64,000 nucleotides of DNA from M30B80 sp965656935 (GCA_965656935.1 CBFHMG010000007.1:58265-122264); one strand, 5' to 3'; positions 1-10,459 are shown, counted from the first letter of the stretch. The notes: a model not told the origin generated them from the letters alone. Numbers and translations: made by a program.

Positions 1-2123
1 ACCTTGATGGTTATGCCAGCCGCTCTGTGGCCGCCCTCGACCCTGAGACGCGCGCCTCGCTTTCCGCCTATTCGGCAGGTGTGAATGCATGGCTCGGCCT
101 TGTCAGCCAAGAGGCTTTGGGGCGCGGCGCGCCCGAATTGTTCCTGTTCGAGCCTGAAATCGCCCCATGGCGGCCTGCCGATAGCGTGGCGGTCAGCTTT
201 GTCATGGCCCTGCAATTGGCGACCCATCACGAAGAAGAGGTGCTGCGCGCGCGAACTTCGCTGGCGCTTGGCGATCCAGCGCGGCTGGCCGATATCATGC
301 CCGATGCGCCCGGAACGGGTGTGGCGGCCCTGCCTGAATATTCCAGCCTGTTTGACGCGCCCCTGCCCCGCTTTGCGGCCAATACCAGCCCGCCTGCCGA
401 CCCGCTCTACCCGACCCGCCCACGCGGGCTTGGCGGGGCCTCCAATGTCTGGGCGGCAGCGCCTGAGCGTTCCGCTGCGGGCGGCGCGCTTTTGGCCAAT
501 GACCCGCATCTTGGCCTCAGCGCCCCAACCATCTGGTATCTGGCCCGTTTGGAGCTGTCCTCAGGCGGGGTGATTGGCGCCACAATCCCGGGCATGCCCG
601 CCATTATTGTGGGCCGTTCCGAGACTTTGGGCTGGGGTGTCACCGCCGCCTATATGGATGACATGGATTTCTTCGTGGAACAGGTGAACCCTGACAATCC
701 CGAAGAATACCTGACCCCCGACGGCTATGCCCGCTTCGAGACCCGCCGCGAGATCATCGAAGTGGCCAATGGCGCGCCCGTAACCATCACCTTGCGCTGG
801 ACGGAAAACGGGCCCGTCATTCCCGCCACGCATTGGAATTTGGGCACTATCACGCCCGAGGGGCATGTGATGGCCCTGTCATGGACCGCGTTGACCGATG
901 CCAATACCTCGGTGCAAGCGGGAATGGAGCTGATGCGCGCCCAAAATGTCGGCGAGGCCTTGCAGGCAGGGCGCGATATGGTGGCCCCTTCGCAGAACCT
1001 TACGGTGGTGGATGGGCAAGGCAATATCGCGCTGCAAACCATTGGCCATATGCCGCGCCGCATGGCGGGGCACCAAAGCCAAGGGCGGATCCCCTCGCCG
1101 GGATGGATCGCGGAAAACCGTTGGCGCGGGGTGAATACCTATTCCGCCAATCCCCGCTTCCTCAACCCCGAGGGCGGGCTGGTTGGCAATACCAATAACA
1201 AGACCATTGATCGTGATTTCCCCCTCCATGTCAGTTTTTCTTGGGGCGATACGCAGCGTGTGACCCGTTGGGAGCGCCTGATGCAAAGCCGCCTTGTTCA
1301 TACCCGCGACAGCTTTATCGATGCGCAGCTTGATACGGTCTCGGCGGCGGCTGTGAATGTGCTGCCCGTGATCGCGCGTGATCTGTGGTTCACGGGGCAA
1401 ACCGCGCCCGATGGCACCCCTGAGCGCCGCCGCCAGCGCGCGCTTGCCCTGCTGGCGGAATGGGATGGCGATATGAACGAGCATCTGCCCGAGCCGCTGA
1501 TCTATGCGGCGTGGATGCGCGCCCTGCAACAACGTCTGATCCGCGATGATCTGGGCCCGCTTGCCGATGAATACTGGCAATATGAGCCGCTCTTTCTTGA
1601 AAGGGTCTTCCGCGATATCGATGGTGCCTCGGTCTGGTGCGATATCCGCCAATCCTCGGTGATCGAGACCTGCACCGATATCGCAAGAACGGCGTTGGAT
1701 GACGCATTGCAAGAACTTGAAGAAGCCTATGGTCCCGCCTTGGAAAGCTGGCGTTGGGGTGCGGCCCATGAGGCGGTGCATGCCCATCAGGTTCTGGGCG
1801 ATACATCGCTGTTTTCATGGATCGTGAATATCACCCAGCCCACAGGCGGTGGCGATTTCACCCTGAACCGCGCGGCCACCTCGGGCGAAGGCCCCACCCC
1901 CTATCGCAACACCCATTCCGCGGGCTATCGCGGGGTGTATGACCTTGCTGATCCCGACTCGAGCGTGTTCATCACCGCAACAGGGCAATCGGGCCATCCC
2001 TTCAGCCGCCATTATGATGATCTGGGCGAGCTGTGGCGGCGCGGGGAATATATTCCGATGTCGCTGGACCCCGATCTTGCGCGCGCGGGTAATCTCGGTG
2101 TGAGCACGCTTACCCCGCGCTAG
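1..2123 (+). CDS. Penicillin acylase family hydrolase, 5' end missing
   Basis: N-terminal-nucleophile (Ntn) hydrolase that cleaves amide bonds of acylated substrates, such as beta-lactams or acyl-homoserine lactones; the precursor normally self-cleaves in the periplasm. The frame is open from the first base of the window, so the GTG at 27 is not a convincing start and the N-terminus with any signal peptide is lost. The Ser codon at 441, inside the motif GGASNVW, fits the new N-terminal Ser of the beta chain. Upstream, the AYSAGVNAWL segment is typical of the alpha chain, and the NDPHLGL motif follows the cleavage site. About 700 residues are visible, near full length for the family. The natural substrate cannot be told from sequence. 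The gene converges on hflX 21 bp downstream. Confidence 0.9.
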   Translation, partial: LDGYASRSVAALDPETRASLSAYSAGVNAWLGLVSQEALGRGAPELFLFEPEIAPWRPADSVAVSFVMALQLATHHEEEVLRARTSLALGDPARLADIMPDAPGTGVAALPEYSSLFDAPLPRFAANTSPPADPLYPTRPRGLGGASNVWAAAPERSAAGGALLANDPHLGLSAPTIWYLARLELSSGGVIGATIPGMPAIIVGRSETLGWGVTAAYMDDMDFFVEQVNPDNPEEYLTPDGYARFETRREIIEVANGAPVTITLRWTENGPVIPATHWNLGTITPEGHVMALSWTALTDANTSVQAGMELMRAQNVGEALQAGRDMVAPSQNLTVVDGQGNIALQTIGHMPRRMAGHQSQGRIPSPGWIAENRWRGVNTYSANPRFLNPEGGLVGNTNNKTIDRDFPLHVSFSWGDTQRVTRWERLMQSRLVHTRDSFIDAQLDTVSAAAVNVLPVIARDLWFTGQTAPDGTPERRRQRALALLAEWDGDMNEHLPEPLIYAAWMRALQQRLIRDDLGPLADEYWQYEPLFLERVFRDIDGASVWCDIRQSSVIETCTDIARTALDDALQELEEAYGPALESWRWGAAHEAVHAHQVLGDTSLFSWIVNITQPTGGGDFTLNRAATSGEGPTPYRNTHSAGYRGVYDLADPDSSVFITATGQSGHPFSRHYDDLGELWRRGEYIPMSLDPDLARAGNLGVSTLTPR

Positions 2124-2144
2124 CGGGCGGCTGAGGTTGAGGCG

Positions 2145-3437
2145 TTACAGACGCTCGAACACCTCTTGCTGGCGGTCTGTCCAATTGACCGTCAGATGGG
2201 TGCTCTGCTCGCCCTGCTCCTCGGCCTCGACAACGCCCTGCTCATAGAGCCATGCGCGTTTGCGCCCCTCACTATGGGTCAGGTCCAGCTCGCTGATATG
2301 GCGCGGCGGCGAGAGCAGGCCTTTGACCGCGCCAAGAAGCTGGTCCAGCCCCTCGCCCGTGATGGCCGAGAGCGCGAAGACCTCGTGTTTGCGCTCGGCC
2401 GTATTGACCAGCCCGCCGCGCGCCTCCTCCGAGAGAAGATCGATCTTGTTCCAGACCTCGATCATCGGCGTGTCACGATTGACCCCGAGATCGGCCAGAA
2501 TAGCCTCGACATCGCGGGCCTGTTCGGCGGTTTCTTTATGGGCGATATCGCGCACATGCACGATCAGATCGGCATCCAGCACTTCTTCCAATGTCGCGCG
2601 AAAGGCCGCCACAAGCTGGGTGGGCAGATCCGAGATAAATCCAACCGTATCCGACAGGATGACCTCGGTCCCATCAGGCAGTTTCACACCGCGCATGGTT
2701 GGGTCCAGCGTGGCGAAAAGCATGTCTTTCGCCATCACCTCTGCGCCCGTTAGACGGTTGAAAAGAGTGGACTTTCCCGCATTGGTATAACCCACAAGCG
2801 CCACAATCGGAAATGGCACTTTCTTGCGGGCCGAGCGGTGCAGGCTGCGGGTTTTCACGACCTTGGCCAATTGCCGACGGATGCGGTTCACCGCGTCATC
2901 AATCGCGCGGCGGTCCGCCTCGATCTGGGTTTCCCCCGGACCACCCACAAAGCCCAAACCGCCCCGTTGGCGTTCCAGATGGGTCCAAGCGCGCACCAAG
3001 CGGGTGCGTTGATAGCTGAGCGCTGCCAATTCGACCTGCAGCACACCTTCGCGCGTCGCGGCGCGATCGGCGAAAATCTCCAAGATCAGGCCGGTGCGGT
3101 CCAGCAATTTGACCCCCCATGCCTTTTCGAGATTGCGTTGCTGCACAGGCGTCACATGCCCGTCGATCAGGACAAGACCTGCCTCAGCCTCTTCGATCTG
3201 CTGCTTGATCTCTTCGATCTTGCCGCTGCCAAATAGATAGCCTGCATGCATTTTGGGAAGGCGCACGACCTGAGAGCCCACAACCTGAAGGCCAGGCAAG
3301 GCTGCGGCCAGTGCCACGGCTTCGTCGAGTGCGGGGCCTGCATCGCGCCGCGTTCGGTCTGAGGTGATATCGGGATGAAGAACGACCGCCCGCGTCGGGT
3401 CCTCCTCCGAGGTCCCGGTCAGCAGTTTGTCGCTCAC
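2145..3437 (-). CDS. hflX: GTPase HflX
   Basis: Ribosome-associated GTPase that splits stalled or stress-damaged 70S ribosomes. The 430-residue protein has the HflX N-terminal region (PKMHAGYLFGSGK), a glycine-rich linker (RGGLGFVGGPGETQIE) and a G domain with P-loop GYTNAGKSTLFN, switch DPTMRG, DTVGFI (G3) and NKID (G4). It starts at a GTG whose last bases overlap the hfq stop (GTGA, 3434-3437), so the two genes are translationally coupled. The hfq-hflX order is widely conserved in Proteobacteria. Confidence 0.96.
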   Translation of the reverse strand: MSDKLLTGTSEEDPTRAVVLHPDITSDRTRRDAGPALDEAVALAAALPGLQVVGSQVVRLPKMHAGYLFGSGKIEEIKQQIEEAEAGLVLIDGHVTPVQQRNLEKAWGVKLLDRTGLILEIFADRAATREGVLQVELAALSYQRTRLVRAWTHLERQRGGLGFVGGPGETQIEADRRAIDDAVNRIRRQLAKVVKTRSLHRSARKKVPFPIVALVGYTNAGKSTLFNRLTGAEVMAKDMLFATLDPTMRGVKLPDGTEVILSDTVGFISDLPTQLVAAFRATLEEVLDADLIVHVRDIAHKETAEQARDVEAILADLGVNRDTPMIEVWNKIDLLSEEARGGLVNTAERKHEVFALSAITGEGLDQLLGAVKGLLSPPRHISELDLTHSEGRKRAWLYEQGVVEAEEQGEQSTHLTVNWTDRQQEVFERL

Positions 3438-3667
3438 TCTTCCCCGTCGTAAAGGCTGATTGGCTGCGCAGGCATTACTGTCGAGATTGCGTGCTTATAG
3501 ACCAGTTGAGACTGTCCATCGCGGCGCAGCAGGACGCAAAAATTGTCAAACCACGTGATCACACCTTGCAGCTTGACGCCATTGATCAGAAATACCGTTG
3601 CCGGAACCTTGTTCTTACGCACATGGTTGAGGAAGGCATCCTGAAGGTTTTGCTTGCTTTCGGCCAT
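3434..3667 (-). CDS. hfq: RNA chaperone Hfq
   Basis: Hexameric Sm-like RNA chaperone that pairs small RNAs with mRNAs. The 77-residue protein holds both Sm motifs: Sm1 with FLINGVKLQGVITWFDNF and Sm2 with the diagnostic YKHAIST. The acidic C-terminal tail is very short, as usual in alphaproteobacteria. It lies upstream of hflX with a 4-bp overlap. In Rhodobacteraceae and Rhizobiales hfq often follows ntrBC-ntrYX-trkAH, exactly as here. Confidence 0.98.
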   Translation of the reverse strand: MAESKQNLQDAFLNHVRKNKVPATVFLINGVKLQGVITWFDNFCVLLRRDGQSQLVYKHAISTVMPAQPISLYDGEE

Positions 3668-3796
3668 TTTATTTTCGCCTTGTCATTGTTCGCACCGCTT
3701 AGCGCGGCATTTTGCGCTTAAGGCGTAATATGTAGCGACATTTGAATAAATTCCACCCCGAATGGCACCGTCAGCGTGGAAAATGCGACAAATGCA

Positions 3797-5314
3797 TCAC
3801 GCCCGCCAAAATCCGGGGTTAAACAGCGCAATCAGAACCAGCGTTTCGATCCGTCCCAGCACCATCGCGAAGGATAAAAGCAGCTTGGCCGCATCCGATA
3901 GCTTGGCATAGGAGATCGGCGCACTGCCCGCAACGTCCGCCAAAGGCCCTGTGGTTGTCAGGGCCGAGATGGTCAGAATGATCGATTCCTCGAAATTGAG
4001 ACCTGTGGCCGCGAACAGCGCCGAGATGCTCGCCATCGACAGGATGAAAAGCATGAAGAAAATCCAAGCAATATAAGCCCCTTCACGGCGGATACGCCGC
4101 CCCAGACGCCCTGCCCCCGCCACTGAATGAGGATGGATCAGTTTACCCATCTCGCGCAGCCCGTGCTTGTAAAGCGCATAGACCCGCAGCAGCTTGACCC
4201 CGCCTGCCGTGGTCGCCACGCCCCCCCCCATCAGCGCGAGGCCCACAAGGATCAAGCCAGGCGTCTGCAAGCCCGACCATGTTTGCGCGTCCGACCAACT
4301 CTCGGAGACGAACCCCGTGGTGGTCAGAAAGGACATCACCGAAAAGACCGAGCCCCAAAGCGCCGAGATCGCCCCAGAGATATTGCCCAACTCATCCACT
4401 TCCAGCGCGGCTGTCCAATGCCGTACGAAAAGCAAGGTGGGCAGCAGCACAATCGCCAGTATCGCCAAGCGCAGCTCACGGTCCCGCGAAACGCGCAGCA
4501 CCCATTCCTTGCCGAAACGGGTGGTGAAGCTGTGGCGCGATAGCGCAAAGACGAAGAACAGGAAGATGAACATCTCGCCCGCGACACCCAACTGGCTGCC
4601 CGACACCCCGCCCGAGGCCGTAATGCCCGAGGTCGACATCGTCGACATTGCAAATATCGCAGCCGATAAAGGCTGGTCGCCCGCGATGATCAGCAAGGCC
4701 CAAAGCGCGGCCGTTAACCCGATATAGACGGGCCCAAGTTTCAACGCGTTTCTGAGCAAGCGGTCACTGGCCGAGGCTGTGCGTATCTGCGAAAAGGACC
4801 CGCCGATCACCCCTTGTCTCTGTGCCTCGGAGGTCACCTCGAACCCGCCCAGATTAAGCGGTGCAAAAACTGCCACAGCCGTCACCCAGATCAAAAAGCC
4901 GCCAAACCACCCCACCACGCCGCGCCACATATGCACGGCAGGGGCAAGACGATCAGGCGCAAAAACCGAGGCGCCTGTTGTGGTCAGGCTCGAGACCATC
5001 TCGACATACGCATTGAGGAAACTGGTTGTGCGCACGGCCGCGTCCAAGGGCACGGCCAGCATGATCGGCAGGGCCATATAGGCCAGCAAAAGTCCCACAA
5101 GATGCTGCCGCGCCGAGGCGCGGGCTTCGATATTCTGGGTCGCGAACCCCACCAAGGCGGTCAAAATCAGGAACAGGATCGAGGAATAGAAAAACACCCT
5201 TGAGCTGAAATGATCATCCTGCGCCAAAGCCACAATAGCAGGCAGCAGCATCGCCAAGGATGACAGCCCCATCAGGACCACGACAAAGGGGAGCTTTGCG
5301 AGGTAACGGCCCAT
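3797..5314 (-). CDS. trkH: Trk potassium uptake system membrane subunit TrkH
   Basis: Ion-conducting subunit of the Trk K+ uptake system in the inner membrane. The 505-residue protein is strongly hydrophobic and carries repeated M-P-M pore motifs with the selectivity-loop signature TTTGAS (about residue 112), TSGITASGG (about 226), TTTGFVSE (about 322) and TTTGPLAD (about 453). The last replaces the usual filter Gly context with P but is otherwise normal. It begins only 6 bp after the trkA stop, so the two are cotranscribed; TrkA gates TrkH by nucleotide binding. Confidence 0.96.
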   Translation of the reverse strand: MGRYLAKLPFVVVLMGLSSLAMLLPAIVALAQDDHFSSRVFFYSSILFLILTALVGFATQNIEARASARQHLVGLLLAYMALPIMLAVPLDAAVRTTSFLNAYVEMVSSLTTTGASVFAPDRLAPAVHMWRGVVGWFGGFLIWVTAVAVFAPLNLGGFEVTSEAQRQGVIGGSFSQIRTASASDRLLRNALKLGPVYIGLTAALWALLIIAGDQPLSAAIFAMSTMSTSGITASGGVSGSQLGVAGEMFIFLFFVFALSRHSFTTRFGKEWVLRVSRDRELRLAILAIVLLPTLLFVRHWTAALEVDELGNISGAISALWGSVFSVMSFLTTTGFVSESWSDAQTWSGLQTPGLILVGLALMGGGVATTAGGVKLLRVYALYKHGLREMGKLIHPHSVAGAGRLGRRIRREGAYIAWIFFMLFILSMASISALFAATGLNFEESIILTISALTTTGPLADVAGSAPISYAKLSDAAKLLLSFAMVLGRIETLVLIALFNPGFWRA

Positions 5315-5320
5315 AATGAT

Positions 5321-6697
5321 TTAGAAAAAGTCGATCGAGACCTGCAGCAGCGTCTCGACCGCCGGCACGTCCTCGGCCAATGCAAAGATCACAAGCGCAT
5401 CGCCTTCCTCAAGACGGGTTGAGCCCGATGGCCGGATCACCTTGCCCGCTTTTTGCACCGCCCCAACCAGCACGCCTTCGGGGAAATCGATATCACGGAT
5501 TTGGCGGCCTGCGATATTGGAAGTCTTGAGCACCTGTGCCTCAATGATCTCGGCCTCGGCATCGCCGACCGAATAGAGGCCTCGCACCCGTCCATGGCGG
5601 ATATGGCGCAGGATCGAGCTGACGGTGGTCGAGCGCGGGTTTACATAGGCATCAATATCAAGCGGCCCCATCAAGGGTACCATGGTCGGGTCATTGACCA
5701 AGGCGATGCTCATCTTGGTGCCCGAGGATTTCGCGCGCACCGAAGCCAAAAGATTGGTTTTATCATCATCCGTGACGCAAAGAACGGCATCGGCCTTGGA
5801 CACGCCTGCCTCTTTCAGGATGTCCATATCCAGCCCGTCGCCATGCAGCACAATCGTCCGCTCAAGCGCGTCAGCGGCAATCTCGGCGCGACCACGATCC
5901 ATCTCGACCACGCGGCAGCGCATGCGGCGCGAGGATTGCTCCAGCTTGCGCGCCACGGTCAGGCCGACATTGCCGCCGCCGATGATGATCACCCGCTCCT
6001 GCTCCTGCCGCGCCTTGCCGAAAATCTCCAAGGTGCGGTCGCTATCCTCGACATGGGCAAAGACGTAAATCTGATCCCCCGCGAAAAGCTGGTCACCGGG
6101 TTCGGGGGCAAACAAACTGCCTTGGCGGCGCACGCCCACCACCAGCGCGCGCAAGGTCGAAAACAGCTCGGAGAGCTGGCGCAAGGGCGTGTTCAGGATC
6201 GGGCAATCCTCGGCCAGTTCGATCCCCATCAATTGCGCCTCTCCCCCAAGGAAGAAGACCGTCTCGAAGGTTGTGGGCGAGGCAAGCCTGCGCAACGCGG
6301 CCTCGGCCACCTCGCGTTCGGGGCTGATCACAACATCGATTGGCAATTCATTGCGGCTGTAGAGGCTGGAATAGCTTTCATTGAGATAGCTTTGCGCCCG
6401 CAAACGCGCGATTTTGCGCGGCACGCCAAAGACCGAATGGGCCACCTGACAGGTGACCATATTCACCTCATCGGAATAGGTGGCAGCAATGACCATATCG
6501 GCATCGCGCGCGCCTGCGCGGTCCAGCACATCGGGATGCGAGGCATAGCCCGTCAGGCCCTGCACATCCAAAGTGTCGGTTGCACGACGCACAAGATCGG
6601 GGTTGTTATCAACTACCGTCACATCGTTGTTTTCACCAGAGAGTTGTCTCGCGATTTGCCAGCCGACTTGGCCTGCGCCGCAAATAATGACCTTCAT
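5321..6697 (-). CDS. trkA: Trk potassium transporter regulatory protein TrkA
   Basis: Cytosolic NAD(H)/ATP-binding regulator that docks on TrkH. The 458-residue protein is a tandem of two RCK units: Rossmann motif GAGQVGWQIAR at residue 7 and IIGGGNVGLTVARKLE near 233, each followed by a RCK_C domain; the second ends with EEGDALVIFA. Length and layout are those of proteobacterial TrkA. It lies downstream of ntrX with about 97 bp between. Association of trkAH with the ntr genes is standard in this class, although the physiological link between K+ and nitrogen control is not shown by sequence. Confidence 0.97.
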   Translation of the reverse strand: MKVIICGAGQVGWQIARQLSGENNDVTVVDNNPDLVRRATDTLDVQGLTGYASHPDVLDRAGARDADMVIAATYSDEVNMVTCQVAHSVFGVPRKIARLRAQSYLNESYSSLYSRNELPIDVVISPEREVAEAALRRLASPTTFETVFFLGGEAQLMGIELAEDCPILNTPLRQLSELFSTLRALVVGVRRQGSLFAPEPGDQLFAGDQIYVFAHVEDSDRTLEIFGKARQEQERVIIIGGGNVGLTVARKLEQSSRRMRCRVVEMDRGRAEIAADALERTIVLHGDGLDMDILKEAGVSKADAVLCVTDDDKTNLLASVRAKSSGTKMSIALVNDPTMVPLMGPLDIDAYVNPRSTTVSSILRHIRHGRVRGLYSVGDAEAEIIEAQVLKTSNIAGRQIRDIDFPEGVLVGAVQKAGKVIRPSGSTRLEEGDALVIFALAEDVPAVETLLQVSIDFF

Positions 6698-6794
6698 GTG
6701 CCTTCTGCCCGAACGGTCCAGCTAAGATGCTCTGAATGGCAGAAGCAGCGCGGGGCGTCAATCATGCTTGGAAAGACCCGCGCCAAGGCCCCGA

Positions 6795-8201
6795 TCACTC
6801 CTCGGTTTCGACCTGCGCCACACGGGCCCCTGATTTATTGGTTGTGACCACGCCAAGCGATTTCAATTTGCGGTGCAACGCGCTGCGCTCCATCCCCACA
6901 AAGGCGGCGGTGCGCGAGATATTCCCGCCAAAACGGTTGATCTGGGCCATCAGGTAATGGCGTTCGAACAATTCGCGCGCCTCGCGCAAGGGCAAGGTGG
7001 TCAGCGTGGCCGAAAGCGCCACATCCTCGCCCTCCGCGCTGCCAGCCTCCTCGGTCTGGCCAGGCAGGTCCTTGGCGTCAATCGGGCCTGTACCATCGCC
7101 AAGGATCAGGACGCGCTCGATCATATTGCGCAATTGGCGCACATTTCCTGGCCAACGCATGGTTTGCAGCATGGCTTTGGCATCCTCGCCAAGCTCGCGC
7201 AGCGGCAGGCCCTGTTCGCGGTTGAATTGTTCGATGAAATATTGCGCCAGAAGCGGAATATCCTCTCGGCGTTCCTCAAGGCTTGGGACATCAATCGGCA
7301 CAACATTCAAACGATGGTATAATTCCTCACGGAAGGTGCCTGCCTCAATCTCGGCTGGCAGATCATGGTTTGTCGAGGACAGCACCCGCAAATCCACCCG
7401 CACTTTCGAGGTGCCACCAACCCGCTGAAATGCCTGATCAACAAGGACACGCAGGATTTTGGATTGCGTACCAAAAGGCATTTCGCCCACTTCATCGAAA
7501 TAGACCACACCGCCATTTGCCTGCTCCAAAAGCCCCTGCTCTACCCCACGTTCGGGGCTTTCGCGACCAAAGAGGACCACTTCCATCTGCTCAGGCGCGA
7601 TCGAGGCCGAATTCACCGTCACAAACGGCCCGTCCGAGCGGTTGGAATTGGCATGGATATAGCGCGCGGCCACTTCCTTGCCGCTGCCCGCGCCGCCTGT
7701 CAGCATCACGCGACCATTGGATTTGGTGACCTTATCAAGCTGCGATTTCAGGGCCTTGATCGCAACCGATTGCCCGATCATCTCCGAAACCCGCGTCTCG
7801 CCGCGCTTGAGCGAGGAGTTTTCGCGCCGCAGCTTCGAGGCCTCCATCGCGCGGCGGATCACCACCAGCAATTGGTCGATATTGAAGGGTTTTTCGATGA
7901 AATCATAAGCGCCTTGTTTGATCGCAGCCACCGCGATCTCGATATTGCCATGGCCCGAGATGATCACGACGGGGATATCGGGATTATCGCGTTTCACGGT
8001 TTTCAGGATGTCGATACCATCCATATTGCTGTCTTTGAGCCAGATATCGAGGATCATCAGGCTGGGGGCCTCGGATTGCAGCTCTGCCATGCAGTCATCG
8101 GAATTGCCCGCCATACGGGTCGAGAACCCCTCATCGCGCAGAATATCGCAGATCAATTCACGAATATCGCGTTCATCATCGACGACCAGAATGTCCGACA
8201 T
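6795..8201 (-). CDS. ntrX: Nitrogen/redox response regulator NtrX
   Basis: Response regulator partner of NtrY, implicated in alphaproteobacteria in nitrogen, redox and envelope control. The 468-residue layout is receiver (phospho-acceptor Asp in LMILDIWLKD, about 53), AAA+ domain with Walker A TGGAGSGKE and Walker B VVYFDEVGEM, and C-terminal Fis-type HTH (NISRTAAFVGMERSALHRKL). The GAFTGA loop that contacts sigma54 is absent: the segment reads LFGRESPERGVEQG. Sigma54-dependent activation is therefore unlikely. Its ATG overlaps the ntrY stop at 8201. Confidence 0.95.
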   Translation of the reverse strand: MSDILVVDDERDIRELICDILRDEGFSTRMAGNSDDCMAELQSEAPSLMILDIWLKDSNMDGIDILKTVKRDNPDIPVVIISGHGNIEIAVAAIKQGAYDFIEKPFNIDQLLVVIRRAMEASKLRRENSSLKRGETRVSEMIGQSVAIKALKSQLDKVTKSNGRVMLTGGAGSGKEVAARYIHANSNRSDGPFVTVNSASIAPEQMEVVLFGRESPERGVEQGLLEQANGGVVYFDEVGEMPFGTQSKILRVLVDQAFQRVGGTSKVRVDLRVLSSTNHDLPAEIEAGTFREELYHRLNVVPIDVPSLEERREDIPLLAQYFIEQFNREQGLPLRELGEDAKAMLQTMRWPGNVRQLRNMIERVLILGDGTGPIDAKDLPGQTEEAGSAEGEDVALSATLTTLPLREARELFERHYLMAQINRFGGNISRTAAFVGMERSALHRKLKSLGVVTTNKSGARVAQVETEE

Positions 8202-10459
8202 CAGTTTTTCCCCTTGGTTTCGACAGGCTGTGGCAGAATGATCTGGGCCGCCGCACCGAAATGCGCCCCTTCGTGGAAGGGATTTGCGTCCAGAAGATCC
8301 AGCGTGCCGCCATGCTCTTCTATGATTTTCTTAACGATTGGCAGGCCAAGCCCCGTGCCCTTGTCGCGCGTGGTGACATAGGGCTCAAACAGCTTGGCGC
8401 GGTCTTCCGGCAATCCGATGCCATTATCCTCAATCAGGATGCGCACCGATTGCGCGTCGCGCTCCATGCGCACATGAATTTCGGGCGCAAACCCTTCGGG
8501 TGCGCCTTTTTCCTGCAAGGTTTCAATGGCTTCGCCTGCATTCTTAATCAAGTTTGTCAGCGCCTGTCCGATCATGGTGGCGTCAATCTCGACGTTGATG
8601 GGGGTATCAGGAATATCGCTGATGATGCGCAGATCAGGCTGGCCCGCCTGTTGCAACACCACTGTGTCCCGCAGCAATTGCGCGATATCTTCGGTCTTGC
8701 GGGTCGGCTCGGGCATGCGCGCGAATTTGGAGAACTCATCCACGATCCGCCGCAGATCATTGGTCTGGCGCACGATCACATCGGTATATTGCGCGAGGCT
8801 TTCGGCATTCTCATCGCTCAATTGCGTGCTGAATTTACGCTTCACCCGTTCGGCCGAGAGTTGGATCGGCGTCAGGGGGTTCTTGATCTCATGGGCGATC
8901 CTGCGGGCCACATCGCCCCAAGCCGCCATGCGCTGTGCGCTGACCAGATCGGTCACATCATCAAAAACAACCACATAGCCCTCAAGCGCGCTTTCGGCAT
9001 TGCGGCGCACCGACATGCGCACCAGCAGGCTTTCCTGCTTGCCGTCTCGGGTGACCTTGATCTCTTCCTGCACGGTCTCGGAGCCACGATCCTTGAGCAG
9101 ATCGAAAAGCGCGGCATATTCGGGCACCACGGCGGCGAGGCTGAGCCCATGATCACGCTGATCCACAAGGCTGAGCAGCCGCATCGCCGAGCGGTTCATG
9201 AAATCAACCCGCCCGTCTGGCCCCAGCCCGATCACACCCGCCGTGACCGAGCCCAAAACAGAATCGAACAGGCGGCGCTGTTCCTCGGTTGCGGTGTTCT
9301 GCTCGATCAGTGTGTCGCGTTGCCCTTTAAGCTGGCGGGTCATCTGGTTGAAGAGCCGCCCCAAAAGCGCGATCTCGTCATCGCCCTGCTCCTCGGGCAC
9401 GCGCACATCCAGATCCCCTTGCCCGACCCGCTGCGCAGCCCCCGCCAAACGCCCCACGGGGCGCGACAGGCGTTCGGCAAACCAAAGCCCTAGCCAGATC
9501 GCGGCCATGATCATGATCAGCGCAAAGCCAAGATATAAAAGGCCAAATTCAAACAGGACGCGGCCGCGTTCGCTTTCCAATTGGCGGTAAAGCTGCACGG
9601 TTTGCTGCGTTTCATCGAGAAGCGAGATGATCTGCCCGTCAACCTCACGGCTGACATAAAGATAGCGGTCGGTGAAGCTGACCAATCGAAGAAGCGCGCG
9701 GAATTCGTTCACCTCGCGATCCTCAATGAGAACCAACTCCCCCTCACTGGCCAGCGCCAAATCCTCATCCGAGGGGCGCTCATAATCAAAGAGATAGCTG
9801 CGCTCGCCGCGCGCTTTAATTTCGCCCGCGCCATCAATCACGAAAGCCTCGCGCAGGCCGCGCTGGATTTGCGATTGCCCGTCGCTCAGGATCAGGCGGA
9901 TATCGCCATCCGACATCAAAGGGTTGGCCTGACGGTTGAGGTTCAAAAACGCCCCCAAAGCCGCAGCATCCGAGGCCAGATCATCGCGATGTTCCTGCTG
10001 ATAGGCCACAGCCGCATCAACCGAATTGCCAAGCGCGCCGCTCACACGGTCCGAGAACCAGCCCTCAAGGCCCATATTCACGGTAATCACCGCGAAAACC
10101 GCCACAAGGATCGTGGGCACCAGCGCCACCATGGTGAAGACACCCGTGAGCCGCATATGCAGCCGCGAGCCCGCCGAACGCGCGCGCCGCGCGGCCACCA
10201 TTTTGGCCACTTGGCGCAGCACCAAAGCCGCCACAATCAGAATATAGGCAAGGTCGGCCAGCAGGATCAGACGCAGCGCGGGGGAATCAGCCAGATCGCC
10301 CAAAGGCCCCAAAACGAGGAAGGTCGCCACGGCCAGAAGCGGCCCGAGGATCACCAGACCAAGCGTGCCCGCATTGCGCAGACGACGCCGAGATTTCAGG
10401 CGAAAAAGCCTGCTCAGAGGGGAATTTAATGCATTCTCGAGAGGGTTTTCCACCCGCAC
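8201..10459 (-). CDS. ntrY: Nitrogen/redox sensor histidine kinase NtrY
   Basis: Membrane sensor kinase for NtrX. The 752-residue protein has N-terminal transmembrane helices within roughly residues 30-130 and a further helix near 310 that bracket an extracytoplasmic sensor region. HAMP follows (RPVGRLAGAAQRV), then a PAS domain, a HisKA domain with the phospho-His in IAHEIKNPLTPIQLS, and an HATPase domain with the N box NLIKNAGEA and DNGIGLP. It lies 91 bp downstream of ntrC, consistent with readthrough or its own promoter in that gap. Confidence 0.96.
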   Translation of the reverse strand: MRVENPLENALNSPLSRLFRLKSRRRLRNAGTLGLVILGPLLAVATFLVLGPLGDLADSPALRLILLADLAYILIVAALVLRQVAKMVAARRARSAGSRLHMRLTGVFTMVALVPTILVAVFAVITVNMGLEGWFSDRVSGALGNSVDAAVAYQQEHRDDLASDAAALGAFLNLNRQANPLMSDGDIRLILSDGQSQIQRGLREAFVIDGAGEIKARGERSYLFDYERPSDEDLALASEGELVLIEDREVNEFRALLRLVSFTDRYLYVSREVDGQIISLLDETQQTVQLYRQLESERGRVLFEFGLLYLGFALIMIMAAIWLGLWFAERLSRPVGRLAGAAQRVGQGDLDVRVPEEQGDDEIALLGRLFNQMTRQLKGQRDTLIEQNTATEEQRRLFDSVLGSVTAGVIGLGPDGRVDFMNRSAMRLLSLVDQRDHGLSLAAVVPEYAALFDLLKDRGSETVQEEIKVTRDGKQESLLVRMSVRRNAESALEGYVVVFDDVTDLVSAQRMAAWGDVARRIAHEIKNPLTPIQLSAERVKRKFSTQLSDENAESLAQYTDVIVRQTNDLRRIVDEFSKFARMPEPTRKTEDIAQLLRDTVVLQQAGQPDLRIISDIPDTPINVEIDATMIGQALTNLIKNAGEAIETLQEKGAPEGFAPEIHVRMERDAQSVRILIEDNGIGLPEDRAKLFEPYVTTRDKGTGLGLPIVKKIIEEHGGTLDLLDANPFHEGAHFGAAAQIILPQPVETKGKN